DNA of 64,000 bases, from the NCBI GenBank assembly GCA_024742305.1, contig JANSYQ010000006.1:1-64000 (forward strand). The letters run 5' to 3'. Every line of letters begins with the position of its first letter. The stretch's first letter is position 1. Position numbers and translations under genes: made by a program. The notes beneath the pieces were generated by a model, which had not been told where the DNA came from, did not search any database, and was given only the letters and a program-made list of their open reading frames with translations. This DNA comes from a bacterium. Its GTDB lineage: Bacteria; Bacteroidota; Bacteroidia; Flavobacteriales_D; Crocinitomicaceae. This document shows, piece by piece, positions 36,066 through 44,774 of this stretch.

Positions 36066-38000
36066 TTACTCCAGTTCCATCAACCCTTCCGTAGCTTCTT
36101 CCCAAAGCGTCATTTGTGCGTCGTAGGCGTCTTTTAATTCGTGGTACTTGCCTAGAGTGGATTCCGCTTTTTCTTTATCATCGTAATTCATATCAGCGAT
36201 GATTTCGTCCATTTTGGCAATCTCTTTTTCCAAACGCTCAATTTCTTGTTCGGCTTTGTTTACCTGGTTCTTCAGTTTGTTCTTTTTACGTTTGAGCTCT
36301 TTCTCCTCGTGATATGATAGCGCAGGTGCCGAATCTTCTTTCTTTTCCTCTTTTGGAGCCGTTTTTGAAGCAGGTTTCATCATCTGCTGCTGTTGCCCCG
36401 ATTTGCGCTTCAAGAACTCCTTTACATCAAAATGGTGAATGCGTAGGTTCTGGTCTTCGATTTCCCAAATTCGATTGGTAAGACCATCTAAAAATTCGCG
36501 GTCGTGCGATACCACAACAAAAGTTCCTTCATAGCTTTTTAGGGCGTTTTTCAAAACCTCCTTGCTTTGGATATCCAAGTGGTTGGTCGGCTCATCGAGA
36601 ATGAGAAAGTTCGAAGGACTCAATAATAATTGACAAAGCGCGAGACGTGTTCGCTCACCTCCAGAAAGCACCGAGACCTTTTTTTCGACATCATCTCCCT
36701 GAAACAAGAAAGCCCCTAAAACACTTCGAAGGCTCTTGCGGATTTCTCCCTTCGCCACTTGATCCACCGTTTCTAAAACACTCAACGATTTATCCAAAGA
36801 CTCGGCTTGATCTTGGGCAAAGTAGGCGATATTCACATTATGACCATACGTTACCGTCCCTTCTCCATCGAGTTCGTTCATCACACGTTTCAGTAAGGTA
36901 GATTTACCCGTTCCATTGGCTCCCAACAAAGCGATTTTCTCGCCTCGACCTACCGTAATGTTGACGCCTTCGAACAAACGGTTATCGCCAAACGCTTTCC
37001 CCATGTTTTCTAGTTCCAACACCCATTTTCCGGGGTGTACACTCAGTGGAAACCCAATTTTCATCGAAGGAATTGAATCGTCTTCCACTTCAATGCGCTC
37101 GGTTTTCTCTAGCTTTTTAATCAACGATTGCGCAAAGGCTGCCTTATTCTTTTTCGCACGGAATTTATTAATGAGTTCCTCCGTGTGTTTGATGTCTTTC
37201 TCTTGTTGTTTTTTTGCTTGCGATAAACGGATCAACTCCTCTGCACGTACCTCTTTGTATTTCGAGTAAGGAAAAGCAAAGTCGAGGATTTTACCTCCGG
37301 AGATTTCTAGGGTGCGTTGGGTCACGTTGTCCAAGAACAACCTATCGTGAGAGATAACTATAACCGCTCCTGCGTATGCTTTTAGGTAATTTTCCAACCA
37401 GTTAATGGAGATGATATCCAAATGGTTTGTGGGCTCATCGAGCAAAATTACATCCGGTTGATTTACTAGAATTCGCGCTAGTTCCGCACGCATTTTCCAA
37501 CCTCCTGAAAAAGTTGATAAACTACGTTGCAACTCTGCTTCTTTAAATCCCAAGCCAACGAGCGTACTTATGACCTTTTCTTCCCATTGGAAACCTTCGT
37601 TCAAAGAGAATTCATGGTTGAGGTCATTTAACTCATCGAGCATTGCCAAATAGCCTTCCGATTCATAATCTTCACGCGTCACTAAAGCAGCATTGATTTC
37701 ATCTATTCGATCTTTGATCGTTTTCAACAGCTTGTTGGAGTGCACCAAATAATCGAACACTGATTGTGTAGTATCCAATTTGATATCCTGCGTAAGAAAA
37801 CCAATCGTACAATCTTTCGGCTTATGGATAGCTCCTTCGGTAGGTTTATTATGATCGGCAATTAGCTTAAGCATGGTAGACTTCCCAGCACCGTTTTTCC
37901 CAACCAAACCAATTTTATCGTTACTATTGATTTGAACAGAAATGTCCTTGAAAAGATACCCTTGTGGAAGGTGAACACTGACGCTATCTAATTGAATCAT
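36066..38000 (-). CDS. ABC-F family ATPase
   Basis: 644 residues with two ATP-binding domains: Walker A loops GKNGAGKST (about 35) and GANGTGKST (about 360), signatures STFSGGWKMR and LSGGERTRL, and an interdomain linker rich in charge. A C-terminal coiled coil (about 555-640) matches the Uup-like class. ABC-F proteins bind the ribosome and rescue or tune translation; they are not transporters. A shared terminator separates it from the gldM-type gene. Confidence 0.92.
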   Translation of the reverse strand: MIQLDSVSVHLPQGYLFKDISVQINSNDKIGLVGKNGAGKSTMLKLIADHNKPTEGAIHKPKDCTIGFLTQDIKLDTTQSVFDYLVHSNKLLKTIKDRIDEINAALVTREDYESEGYLAMLDELNDLNHEFSLNEGFQWEEKVISTLVGLGFKEAELQRSLSTFSGGWKMRAELARILVNQPDVILLDEPTNHLDIISINWLENYLKAYAGAVIVISHDRLFLDNVTQRTLEISGGKILDFAFPYSKYKEVRAEELIRLSQAKKQQEKDIKHTEELINKFRAKKNKAAFAQSLIKKLEKTERIEVEDDSIPSMKIGFPLSVHPGKWVLELENMGKAFGDNRLFEGVNITVGRGEKIALLGANGTGKSTLLKRVMNELDGEGTVTYGHNVNIAYFAQDQAESLDKSLSVLETVDQVAKGEIRKSLRSVLGAFLFQGDDVEKKVSVLSGGERTRLALCQLLLSPSNFLILDEPTNHLDIQSKEVLKNALKSYEGTFVVVSHDREFLDGLTNRIWEIEDQNLRIHHFDVKEFLKRKSGQQQQMMKPASKTAPKEEKKEDSAPALSYHEEKELKRKKNKLKNQVNKAEQEIERLEKEIAKMDEIIADMNYDDKEKAESTLGKYHELKDAYDAQMTLWEEATEGLMELE

Positions 38001-38014
38001 GCCGCAAAGATAAA

Positions 38015-38058
38015 GGAAAAAGCCTCCAAATTCCGATACAATTCGGAAAGGAGGCTTT
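38015..38058 (-). terminator. Terminator after the second gldM-type gene
   Basis: On the minus strand AAAGCCTCC, inner TTCCGA/TCGGAA pairing, GGAGGCTTT and a short T run, 21 bases after the stop at 38079. It is almost symmetric. It marks the end of the gldN2-cargo-gldM2 unit. Confidence 0.85.
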
Positions 38059-38078
38059 CAGTAGAAATTGTTTTCAAA

Positions 38079-39836
38079 CTACGGTTTCACCCATGTGCCT
38101 TCAATGTCTTCCACAATATTATCTGGTCTGCGCACTTTTGCTCGAATGTAGATTTTTGTACCTGACGGAACCACTTGTTTCAATTGGGCAATTGCTGCGA
38201 GATTACCTCCTGTACCTGATATGTCGGGAGCTTTCATATTTATGGCTTTGGCTGACCATGAAAGAATCGTAAAGCTGGCGTTCAATGGAATTTCCGGACC
38301 GTACATTGCTCGAAACAAGTTAGAGCTTGGTACTCTTCCACCTGCTTTTTCTCCTCCCCAATACAATGAAGGTGAAGGCAAGCGGCGCACTTTAAACTGC
38401 ATTTTTTTCAGTTGAACTGTTTCTCCGTCGGTTGTTTGTCCAGAAACTGTAAGAACAGCCGAACCTCCACTACCCGGACGAACAATGTAACCACCACCAC
38501 TTTTCGAAATATTGACGTTGGATCCGGTAAGACCAGTAATTGGATACCCGGATGCCGTTGCGTTCACGATATTGTCGTAACCACGATACAAAATGTTCAT
38601 TCCAGGAAGTTCAATGGAACCGGAAGGCGTCATTACGGTAATTGACTTTGTCCATTCGCGTTCTTTCCATACACCTTGCTTGTTTTGAACGGCAATCGTT
38701 CCTTTCAACTCCATCTTTCCGGATGTACCTTTTAATGCGATGATTCCTTTGCCATCGCGTACATCTTCAATCGCTTTTCCGTCCAAAGTAACTCGAGGTC
38801 TTTTATCTGTATCGAATGCCGCCATAAGAACTTCCACATTGAATTCTTCGCCCTCATTCACCACACTTGGCGCAATAGCCAATGGCATAATTTCATTGAA
38901 GGTAAAATCTCCTCCACCTACTCGAGAACGAATGTGTGCGATGGCCGCCGCGCGAGCTGAAAGAATATCGCGTTGCAATGAACTCAACGAGGCAATCGCC
39001 GCAACAGATGGCGCGTGGTCGAATGTTTTTCCTACCCAATGTACGTTCTGAACTTCGTGTACAGTACTATATTCCTCTTTCGAAAGCGAACGGTAAATCT
39101 CCATAAGTACATCCTTGTCATCCACGTTAACGTTTGACGCTTCCACGGCTTTTTTAATCTGATTGTTCAACTCTTCGGGATTCTTAAACTTATTGATCTC
39201 CGGAGCCTTAAAGTAGTATTGCGAATCGAACTTAATGTTGCCATTCTTATCCGTAACAACACGACTTTTCGCAATCACTTCTGTAATTTCTTTTCGGTAG
39301 TTCATCAAGGATTTCCAAATTTCCATTCCTCGACCTTTTGGCTTTTTGATGTCCGTTTCAGTTCCAAGCATAACGCGCATAGGATCGTCATATTTGTCTT
39401 TGCCATCCACATGCTCTAAATTCATTCGGATAGGTGTGCATGGAGCATTCTCCTTATCGTAAGGCTTTGTAATGATGGCCATGCTACCTTTGGCTTTCGT
39501 GTCTTCCCCACAAGCTTCCAAAATTTCCAGTTTGACCTTGTCGATTAACTGAATTCTTTTTGCCGTCATTGCGTCAATTTCATCCACTACATCCAAATAC
39601 TTCTTCGCTTTTGCAGCGCGTACCTTGTTCGACTTGTCAACGGAAATGGATACCAACTCGGATCGCTTGTCATTTCCTCTAAATACTTCCGTAATGTTTG
39701 CTTTTTGAATGTTCTCTTCGATTGCTACGAATGCGTCCAATATTGATTTCGAAACGTTGAGCGCAAGCAATGCTGTCAAGACGAGATACATCATTCCGAT
39801 CATCTTTTGTCTTGGGGTTTCTTTTCCTCCTGCCAT
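38079..39836 (-). CDS. GldM-type protein, second copy
   Basis: 585 residues. The first 42 residues (MAGGKETPRQ to FVAIEEN) are identical to GldM encoded at 44775-46547 and include the single transmembrane helix that docks into the GldL ring. The periplasmic part has the same domain plan (HVQNVHWVGKTFDHAP-like and YRGYDN-type motifs, ending EGTWVKP) but differs in most positions. GldM forms the periplasmic shaft that couples the motor to the outer-membrane ring. It follows a T9SS cargo gene with a 59-base gap. An alternative shaft is inferred. Confidence 0.9.
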   Translation of the reverse strand: MAGGKETPRQKMIGMMYLVLTALLALNVSKSILDAFVAIEENIQKANITEVFRGNDKRSELVSISVDKSNKVRAAKAKKYLDVVDEIDAMTAKRIQLIDKVKLEILEACGEDTKAKGSMAIITKPYDKENAPCTPIRMNLEHVDGKDKYDDPMRVMLGTETDIKKPKGRGMEIWKSLMNYRKEITEVIAKSRVVTDKNGNIKFDSQYYFKAPEINKFKNPEELNNQIKKAVEASNVNVDDKDVLMEIYRSLSKEEYSTVHEVQNVHWVGKTFDHAPSVAAIASLSSLQRDILSARAAAIAHIRSRVGGGDFTFNEIMPLAIAPSVVNEGEEFNVEVLMAAFDTDKRPRVTLDGKAIEDVRDGKGIIALKGTSGKMELKGTIAVQNKQGVWKEREWTKSITVMTPSGSIELPGMNILYRGYDNIVNATASGYPITGLTGSNVNISKSGGGYIVRPGSGGSAVLTVSGQTTDGETVQLKKMQFKVRRLPSPSLYWGGEKAGGRVPSSNLFRAMYGPEIPLNASFTILSWSAKAINMKAPDISGTGGNLAAIAQLKQVVPSGTKIYIRAKVRRPDNIVEDIEGTWVKP

Positions 39837-39895
39837 GATACTTTATTTTACTGGTTTGTATCAAGAGAATGAGGTTTCGAAAGAAAAGTAACATG

Positions 39896-42346
39896 CTAAC
39901 GCATCGGAAGAGTGATCAATTGGGTTCCGAGTTCCGTAGTTACTTGATAAATCCCAGGGGCTGCATATAGCTGAAGAAGAAGCTCATTTGTAGACGTTTT
40001 CAGCACATTTGTATTAATTTCCTTACCGGTAATATCGTATACGTGAACAGAGGCTGGTGAAATTTGTTCTCCCACTATCGTCAGTTGATTTCCTTCGATA
40101 TAGATACCGATTGCAAGATTGGCTACTGATGCCAAACCGGCTGTTGAATTGTCTGAAATAATGATCTCAACGATTTGTATGCACCCATTGGCATCTGTTA
40201 CCTCGATCAAATACGTACCTGGAGACAGACCGGAATGAACGTTTCCTATGGTTGTTGTATCCAACTGGAAGGTGTAGGGTGTTGCTCCTCCCCAAACGAA
40301 AAGCTCTACACTTCCAAAGGAAGTATCTGTGTAAGGATAAGTAATGAAAGAAACATTCAAATCGGGATCCTGAAGCACCGCAACACTGTCTTCGTAAAGG
40401 CAACCAAACTGAGTGGTTAAATCATACGAATATGTACCGATATCCAAGCTGTCCATTTGCAAGGATTGCTCACCATTACTCCACAGAATCGAATTAAAGA
40501 TTTGTTGCGGGGTACAGAAAAGTTCAATCGAACCAAGCCCATTCACTCCGCAAGGGTTATTGACAACATATTCTGAAATCATCGGCACTTGTTCGAATTC
40601 AAAAGTCACGGGAAGACTTAAAAAGGCGGTGTCTCCGGTTGCGTTCTCTGCTGTAAATGAATAAGTTCCCGACTGTGTAACTTCGTAATTGGTATTGGTA
40701 CTCCCATCCTGCCAAACATAATTAGTCAAGCCCGGATAGTTCAACTCGAAAGTATCTCCGGGGCAGGCTTCAATAAGATTCACACCCAAATCAACCTGAA
40801 CCGATGCCATTTCGTAAATATCTACACTTTGATTTACCGCCAAATTGTATTCTTTTGAAGTAAGTCCGCTGGGAAAAGTTACAATGACGGAGTCAATCGT
40901 TGTTGCAGGACCCACTCCAAAGATCAGGTGCTGCGAATTCTGAGCGCACAAACCATCAGAGGACATGATCATCTTCGATTGATGTTGACCATTGGCAAAA
41001 ACTTCCACGCGACCGCCAAGAGCTCGAGAATTCGAAATGGTACCATGAGGTGTCAACTTGATGTGGTTGTTACTTCCTCCTTGATTCAACAACATATTGT
41101 GAGGTTGATTCATTCCATTCAATACAACTATGTCGTAGAATCCATTGTTATCAATATCACCTTTCACCGGGCTGTAGGATGCCTGCGTTATATTTCCCTG
41201 AATAGAATCATTGATGAGGGTGAAATCTACTCCTCCAAGATTCTTGTACAAAAGTGATGTTCTTTCGTTGAGCAAATTCAGGTTATTTTCCGCTGTTGCG
41301 ATGTACAAATCTTCAAAACAGTCGTTGTCATAATCAACCCAAAGCCCGCCCCAAGCGAAGAAATTGGTATCAACTCCAAGGTTCGGCGCTACGTTTGTGA
41401 ATCCGGTTCCTGAATTGTTTTGGAAAATTTTATAGTCCGTCGGGAGTCCATTTTCGATTCCTCCATTCGCCACATCAGACTCAAACACGTCAAAATAGCC
41501 GTCGTTATTGAAATCGCCAACGGTACAACTCATAGGACTGTGATCGTCATTCGAAATTCCTAAAGCGCTTGCCTGATTGCTAAATTGTCCTGCTCCATTA
41601 TTCAAGTACAAAGCATCACTAGTGTACTCACGGTCATTGATGACATGCAAATCAATATCTCCATCTAGCTCCACATCATACCAAACAGGCATAAATGTGG
41701 GTTGAAAACCATTGTCAATCCCCAAAGCACTGGAGACATTTGTGAACTGATTGAAGCCGTCATTTTCGTAGTATAAATTAACCATTGGGTTCGGCGATGC
41801 ACTGTTTAGCGTGTAGGCACAGATGTAAATGTCTAGATCAAAATCTCCATCGGGGTCTGCAAAGGCCACGCCATAGGCTCGAAACGGTTGTGTGGTAATT
41901 CCTACCTGTTGTGTTACATCCGTGAAGTTCAAAGCACCGTCGTTTTGGTAGAGTCGAACTCCAATGTTATAATAGCTCAAAAATAAATCCAAATCTAAGT
42001 CGTTGTCGTAATCTACCCATAGGACCTGTCGAACATTTCCCGATGCTATGGAAAGCAACTGCACTTCCTGAAATGCGCCATTTACGTTCCGATACATAAT
42101 AATGGAATCTGTACCTGCTGGCATGGTCAAATCGTCCCAACCATCTTGATCGAAATCATAAAAACTCATTCCATTCGCGAGGTCATCATCTATCGATTGA
42201 ACACTTGTTATTGCTAACGGGACGGTAGAGTTAACAAGAATTTGTCCGCTTACTGAATTCCAAACGCTGCAAAGAAGGAACAAAAACAAAAGGGAGCGAA
42301 CAATGCTCAACTCCCCTTTACTATTTTTTGCAACTTTCAAATTCAC
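39896..42346 (-). CDS. FG-GAP/ASPIC (CRTAC1-like) T9SS cargo protein
   Basis: 816 residues. The signal peptide ends SVSGQ (about 35). FG-GAP repeats with calcium loops (DYDNDLDLDLFL, GDFNNDGYFDVF, GDIDNNGFYDIV) form a propeller over about 45-440. An ASPIC/UnbV domain follows (about 440-505; GRVEVFANGQ, FGVGPATTIDSV). Ig-like stretches (about 515-735) precede a type A sorting tail (745-816; VHVYDITGKEIN, APGIYQV). It is probably a calcium-dependent adhesin. Its place between extra gldN and gldM genes is unusual. Confidence 0.88.
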   Translation of the reverse strand: MNLKVAKNSKGELSIVRSLLFLFLLCSVWNSVSGQILVNSTVPLAITSVQSIDDDLANGMSFYDFDQDGWDDLTMPAGTDSIIMYRNVNGAFQEVQLLSIASGNVRQVLWVDYDNDLDLDLFLSYYNIGVRLYQNDGALNFTDVTQQVGITTQPFRAYGVAFADPDGDFDLDIYICAYTLNSASPNPMVNLYYENDGFNQFTNVSSALGIDNGFQPTFMPVWYDVELDGDIDLHVINDREYTSDALYLNNGAGQFSNQASALGISNDDHSPMSCTVGDFNNDGYFDVFESDVANGGIENGLPTDYKIFQNNSGTGFTNVAPNLGVDTNFFAWGGLWVDYDNDCFEDLYIATAENNLNLLNERTSLLYKNLGGVDFTLINDSIQGNITQASYSPVKGDIDNNGFYDIVVLNGMNQPHNMLLNQGGSNNHIKLTPHGTISNSRALGGRVEVFANGQHQSKMIMSSDGLCAQNSQHLIFGVGPATTIDSVIVTFPSGLTSKEYNLAVNQSVDIYEMASVQVDLGVNLIEACPGDTFELNYPGLTNYVWQDGSTNTNYEVTQSGTYSFTAENATGDTAFLSLPVTFEFEQVPMISEYVVNNPCGVNGLGSIELFCTPQQIFNSILWSNGEQSLQMDSLDIGTYSYDLTTQFGCLYEDSVAVLQDPDLNVSFITYPYTDTSFGSVELFVWGGATPYTFQLDTTTIGNVHSGLSPGTYLIEVTDANGCIQIVEIIISDNSTAGLASVANLAIGIYIEGNQLTIVGEQISPASVHVYDITGKEINTNVLKTSTNELLLQLYAAPGIYQVTTELGTQLITLPMR

Positions 42347-42415
42347 AGCTTGTTATAATCTCATGCTAAATTCCGAAAATATTTACTGTAATGCAAAAGT
42401 TGCTCAGTTTTCCTA

Positions 42416-43453
42416 CTAGAACGACCACACATCATGCTCAATAGTGCGAATTTCTTCCTTTATTGTTTCCGCTTCATGTATGGCATCTAAACCAAACCTG
42501 TAAGCACTTATATCACGATCATAGGTATTACTTTCTTTATAGACCGTAGCATGGAACTTTCGTTTCCAAAACAGATCGTCGAAGCTCATCCATTGTGCGT
42601 CATTCTTAGAATTGTACGCGAAGTAATTATTGAATACGTAACGGCAATGCGGGAAATAGAGCCAAAACATCTCTTCCATACCAGTAATTTGTTCTTGTCC
42701 GTTTATCACTTCTTTCGTATAACGAACTGGAGCAATGGCAATAATTCTACGGTCCATAACGGAGCGTTCCTTATCAAAGAACCAATCTTCTTTAATACGA
42801 TACTGAACAATGTCTTCTGATGTAAACCACGTTGTATCTGGATCTTCATAGACAATCTCTGTTTGTCCCAGTTCATTGACACGTGTCATAACCTCTCCGA
42901 ACATTGGGTCATTGATGTCTTCAATAACTTTTGCCGTAGTACTTGGCGGTCCAACCTGACCGAGATAGTAATTGGCTTGTTCTCTAAAAACACTGTCTGT
43001 GAAGTAATTTAATCCGGGCTGTGGTTTTACAGGATATTTCAACTGATCTCCATCCCAGCCACCGAACCCCATCAGCGCCGGGTTATAGGGAGAGAACATA
43101 GTTAGGTCGCCATTCATTATATGCATTCGTATGATGGTCCAAAGGCTCCAACGAGTAGAATTCTTCGTCCAAACACCGCTATAACTGATATCATCCAATG
43201 GATAGTACAGCGGATGGTTGATCTTTTGTCGTAAATCAATAAAGGACCAAACTCTTTTGCTCCATACGACATCGGCTTCCCGGACCGACTCATAATTGAT
43301 GAATCTCTTTGTTGGGATATTAGCTGGTAGAAATACGCCATCCACAATTCCAAGAGCTGGTGAGTGAATGGGACCTTGTTGTGCGAACAAGGAATTTACG
43401 TTTAAAGTCGCGATCAGAAATAAGGAAGTCGCCACCATCATCATTTGTTTCAT
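42416..43453 (-). CDS. GldN-type protein, second copy (GldO-like)
   Basis: 345 residues, the same length as GldN at 43682-44719. The signal peptide ends LFAQ (about residue 24). Long stretches match GldN: INHPLYYPLDDISYSGVW, KYPVKPQPGLNYFTDS, GMEEMFWLYFPHCRYVFNNY and the end IEHDVWSF. GldN is a periplasmic part of the GldK-GldN ring. A terminator separates the two copies, so this one begins a separate unit. Flavobacterium johnsoniae also has an adjacent partly redundant copy, gldO; orthology is not tested. Confidence 0.9.
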   Translation of the reverse strand: MKQMMMVATSLFLIATLNVNSLFAQQGPIHSPALGIVDGVFLPANIPTKRFINYESVREADVVWSKRVWSFIDLRQKINHPLYYPLDDISYSGVWTKNSTRWSLWTIIRMHIMNGDLTMFSPYNPALMGFGGWDGDQLKYPVKPQPGLNYFTDSVFREQANYYLGQVGPPSTTAKVIEDINDPMFGEVMTRVNELGQTEIVYEDPDTTWFTSEDIVQYRIKEDWFFDKERSVMDRRIIAIAPVRYTKEVINGQEQITGMEEMFWLYFPHCRYVFNNYFAYNSKNDAQWMSFDDLFWKRKFHATVYKESNTYDRDISAYRFGLDAIHEAETIKEEIRTIEHDVWSF

Positions 43454-43628
43454 ACTACAGAATTTAAGTTAGACAGGGCATCTACTTTTATAATGATGTT
43501 GGTCTTGATCGGTTACGTGAAATCCGCTCTAAGTTTTGAATAATTTATGGGGATTCAGAGAGTGAAGAGTGAAGCTAAGCTTGGAGAGCTTCAGCTTACC
43601 AACGAAAGCTTAGATGAAAATTTGGCAT

Positions 43629-43662
43629 AAAAAAACCCTGACGATCCTTCGATGTCAGGGTT
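43629..43662 (-). terminator. Terminator of the gldK-gldN operon, AACCCTGAC family
   Basis: On the minus strand AACCCTGAC ATC GAAG GATC GTCAGGGTT and a run of T, 20 bases after the gldN stop. Stem and trailing bases (TTTTTTTATGCC) match the terminator at 13884-13919. Confidence 0.93.
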
Positions 43663-43681
43663 TCCATATTCTTTTCGATTC

Positions 43682-44719
43682 TTAGAACGACCATACGTCG
43701 TGTTCAATGTTTCGAATTTCATTTTTGATACGCTCTGATTCCCAAAGTGCATCCACTCCGATTCGATATGTTTCGATATCTCTGTCGTAGGTGTTGCTTT
43801 CTTTGTAAGCTACCGCATTAAATCGGCGCTTCCAGAACAAATCGTCAAAACTCATCCACTGCGCATCGTTTTTATCGTTGTACACAAAGTAGTTATTGAA
43901 TACGAAGCGACAGTGTGGGAAGTACAACCAGAACATTTCTTCCATTCCAGTAATTTGTACTCGTCCGTTCGGATCTTTCTCAGTGGAATACTTCACTGGA
44001 GCGATCGCGATGATACGAACATCCAATACCGAGCGTTCTTTATCGAAGAACCAATCTTCTTTCAAACGGTACTGTACGATGTCTTTCGAAACATACCACG
44101 TTGTATCCGGTGGATCGTACACGAATGATTGCTGTCCAGTAACTGGATCTGTTACGATCAAGTTCTCACCAAAGTTCGGTGAGTTTGGATCTTCATCAAT
44201 CAATGGTACCGTTCCCGGTTGTCCAATCTCTGCCATGTACCGTACCGCTTCAGCTGCGAAAGCTGAATCCGTGTAGAAATTTAGTCCTGGCTGAGGCTTC
44301 ACAGGGTATTTCAACTGATCTCCATCCAATCCACCGAATCCTAAAAGGACAGGGTTGTATGGTGAGAAGATAGTCAAATCTCCATTTAGGACGTGCGTTC
44401 TAATAATCGTCCAAAGACTCCATCGCGATGAGTTTCGTGTCCAAACACCAGTTCGGGAAATTTCATCGAGCGGGTAGTACAATGGATGGTTGATTTTTTC
44501 TCTTAAATCAATTGACTCCCACACACGTCTGCTCCAAATCGCATCCGCTTCACGAACGCTCTCATACGGGATCATTCGCTTTGTAGGGATATGCTCTTGG
44601 ATAAAGACCCCGTCGATAATACCTTCAGAAGGTACATTTACAGGACCACCCTTGATTTCTTCTTGTGCTTGCGCTGAGAAACCGAGCATGATTAGCGATA
44701 CAACAAATAACTTTTTCAT
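43682..44719 (-). CDS. gldN: Gliding motility / T9SS protein GldN
   Basis: 345 residues. The signal peptide ends SAQAQ (about residue 19). The conserved core includes PTKRMIPYESVREADAIWSRR, REKINHPLYYPLD and the terminal RNIEHDVWSF. GldN binds GldK and forms the ring below the outer membrane that the GldM shaft contacts. It is the last gene of the porP/gldK/gldL/gldM/gldN run and has a strong terminator behind it. Confidence 0.95.
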   Translation of the reverse strand: MKKLFVVSLIMLGFSAQAQEEIKGGPVNVPSEGIIDGVFIQEHIPTKRMIPYESVREADAIWSRRVWESIDLREKINHPLYYPLDEISRTGVWTRNSSRWSLWTIIRTHVLNGDLTIFSPYNPVLLGFGGLDGDQLKYPVKPQPGLNFYTDSAFAAEAVRYMAEIGQPGTVPLIDEDPNSPNFGENLIVTDPVTGQQSFVYDPPDTTWYVSKDIVQYRLKEDWFFDKERSVLDVRIIAIAPVKYSTEKDPNGRVQITGMEEMFWLYFPHCRFVFNNYFVYNDKNDAQWMSFDDLFWKRRFNAVAYKESNTYDRDIETYRIGVDALWESERIKNEIRNIEHDVWSF

Positions 44720-44774
44720 ATTTATTTATTTATGTCTTGAGCTTACAATTATGTAACGAATCAATTGTAAAAGG

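Noticed and set aside
38079-43453. Mobile element carrying the second gldM/gldN set
   Set aside because: No transposase, integrase, tRNA or target-site repeats at the borders; codon usage looks like the neighbours.
43454-43628. CTAAGCTT/AAGCTTAG inverted repeats between the gldN copies as an att or recombination site
   Set aside because: Short, common palindromes without any recombinase nearby; more likely incidental.
42416-44719. The two gldN-type genes as an assembly duplication
   Set aside because: The proteins differ throughout, including insertions in the middle, and the flanking DNA is different; they are real paralogues.
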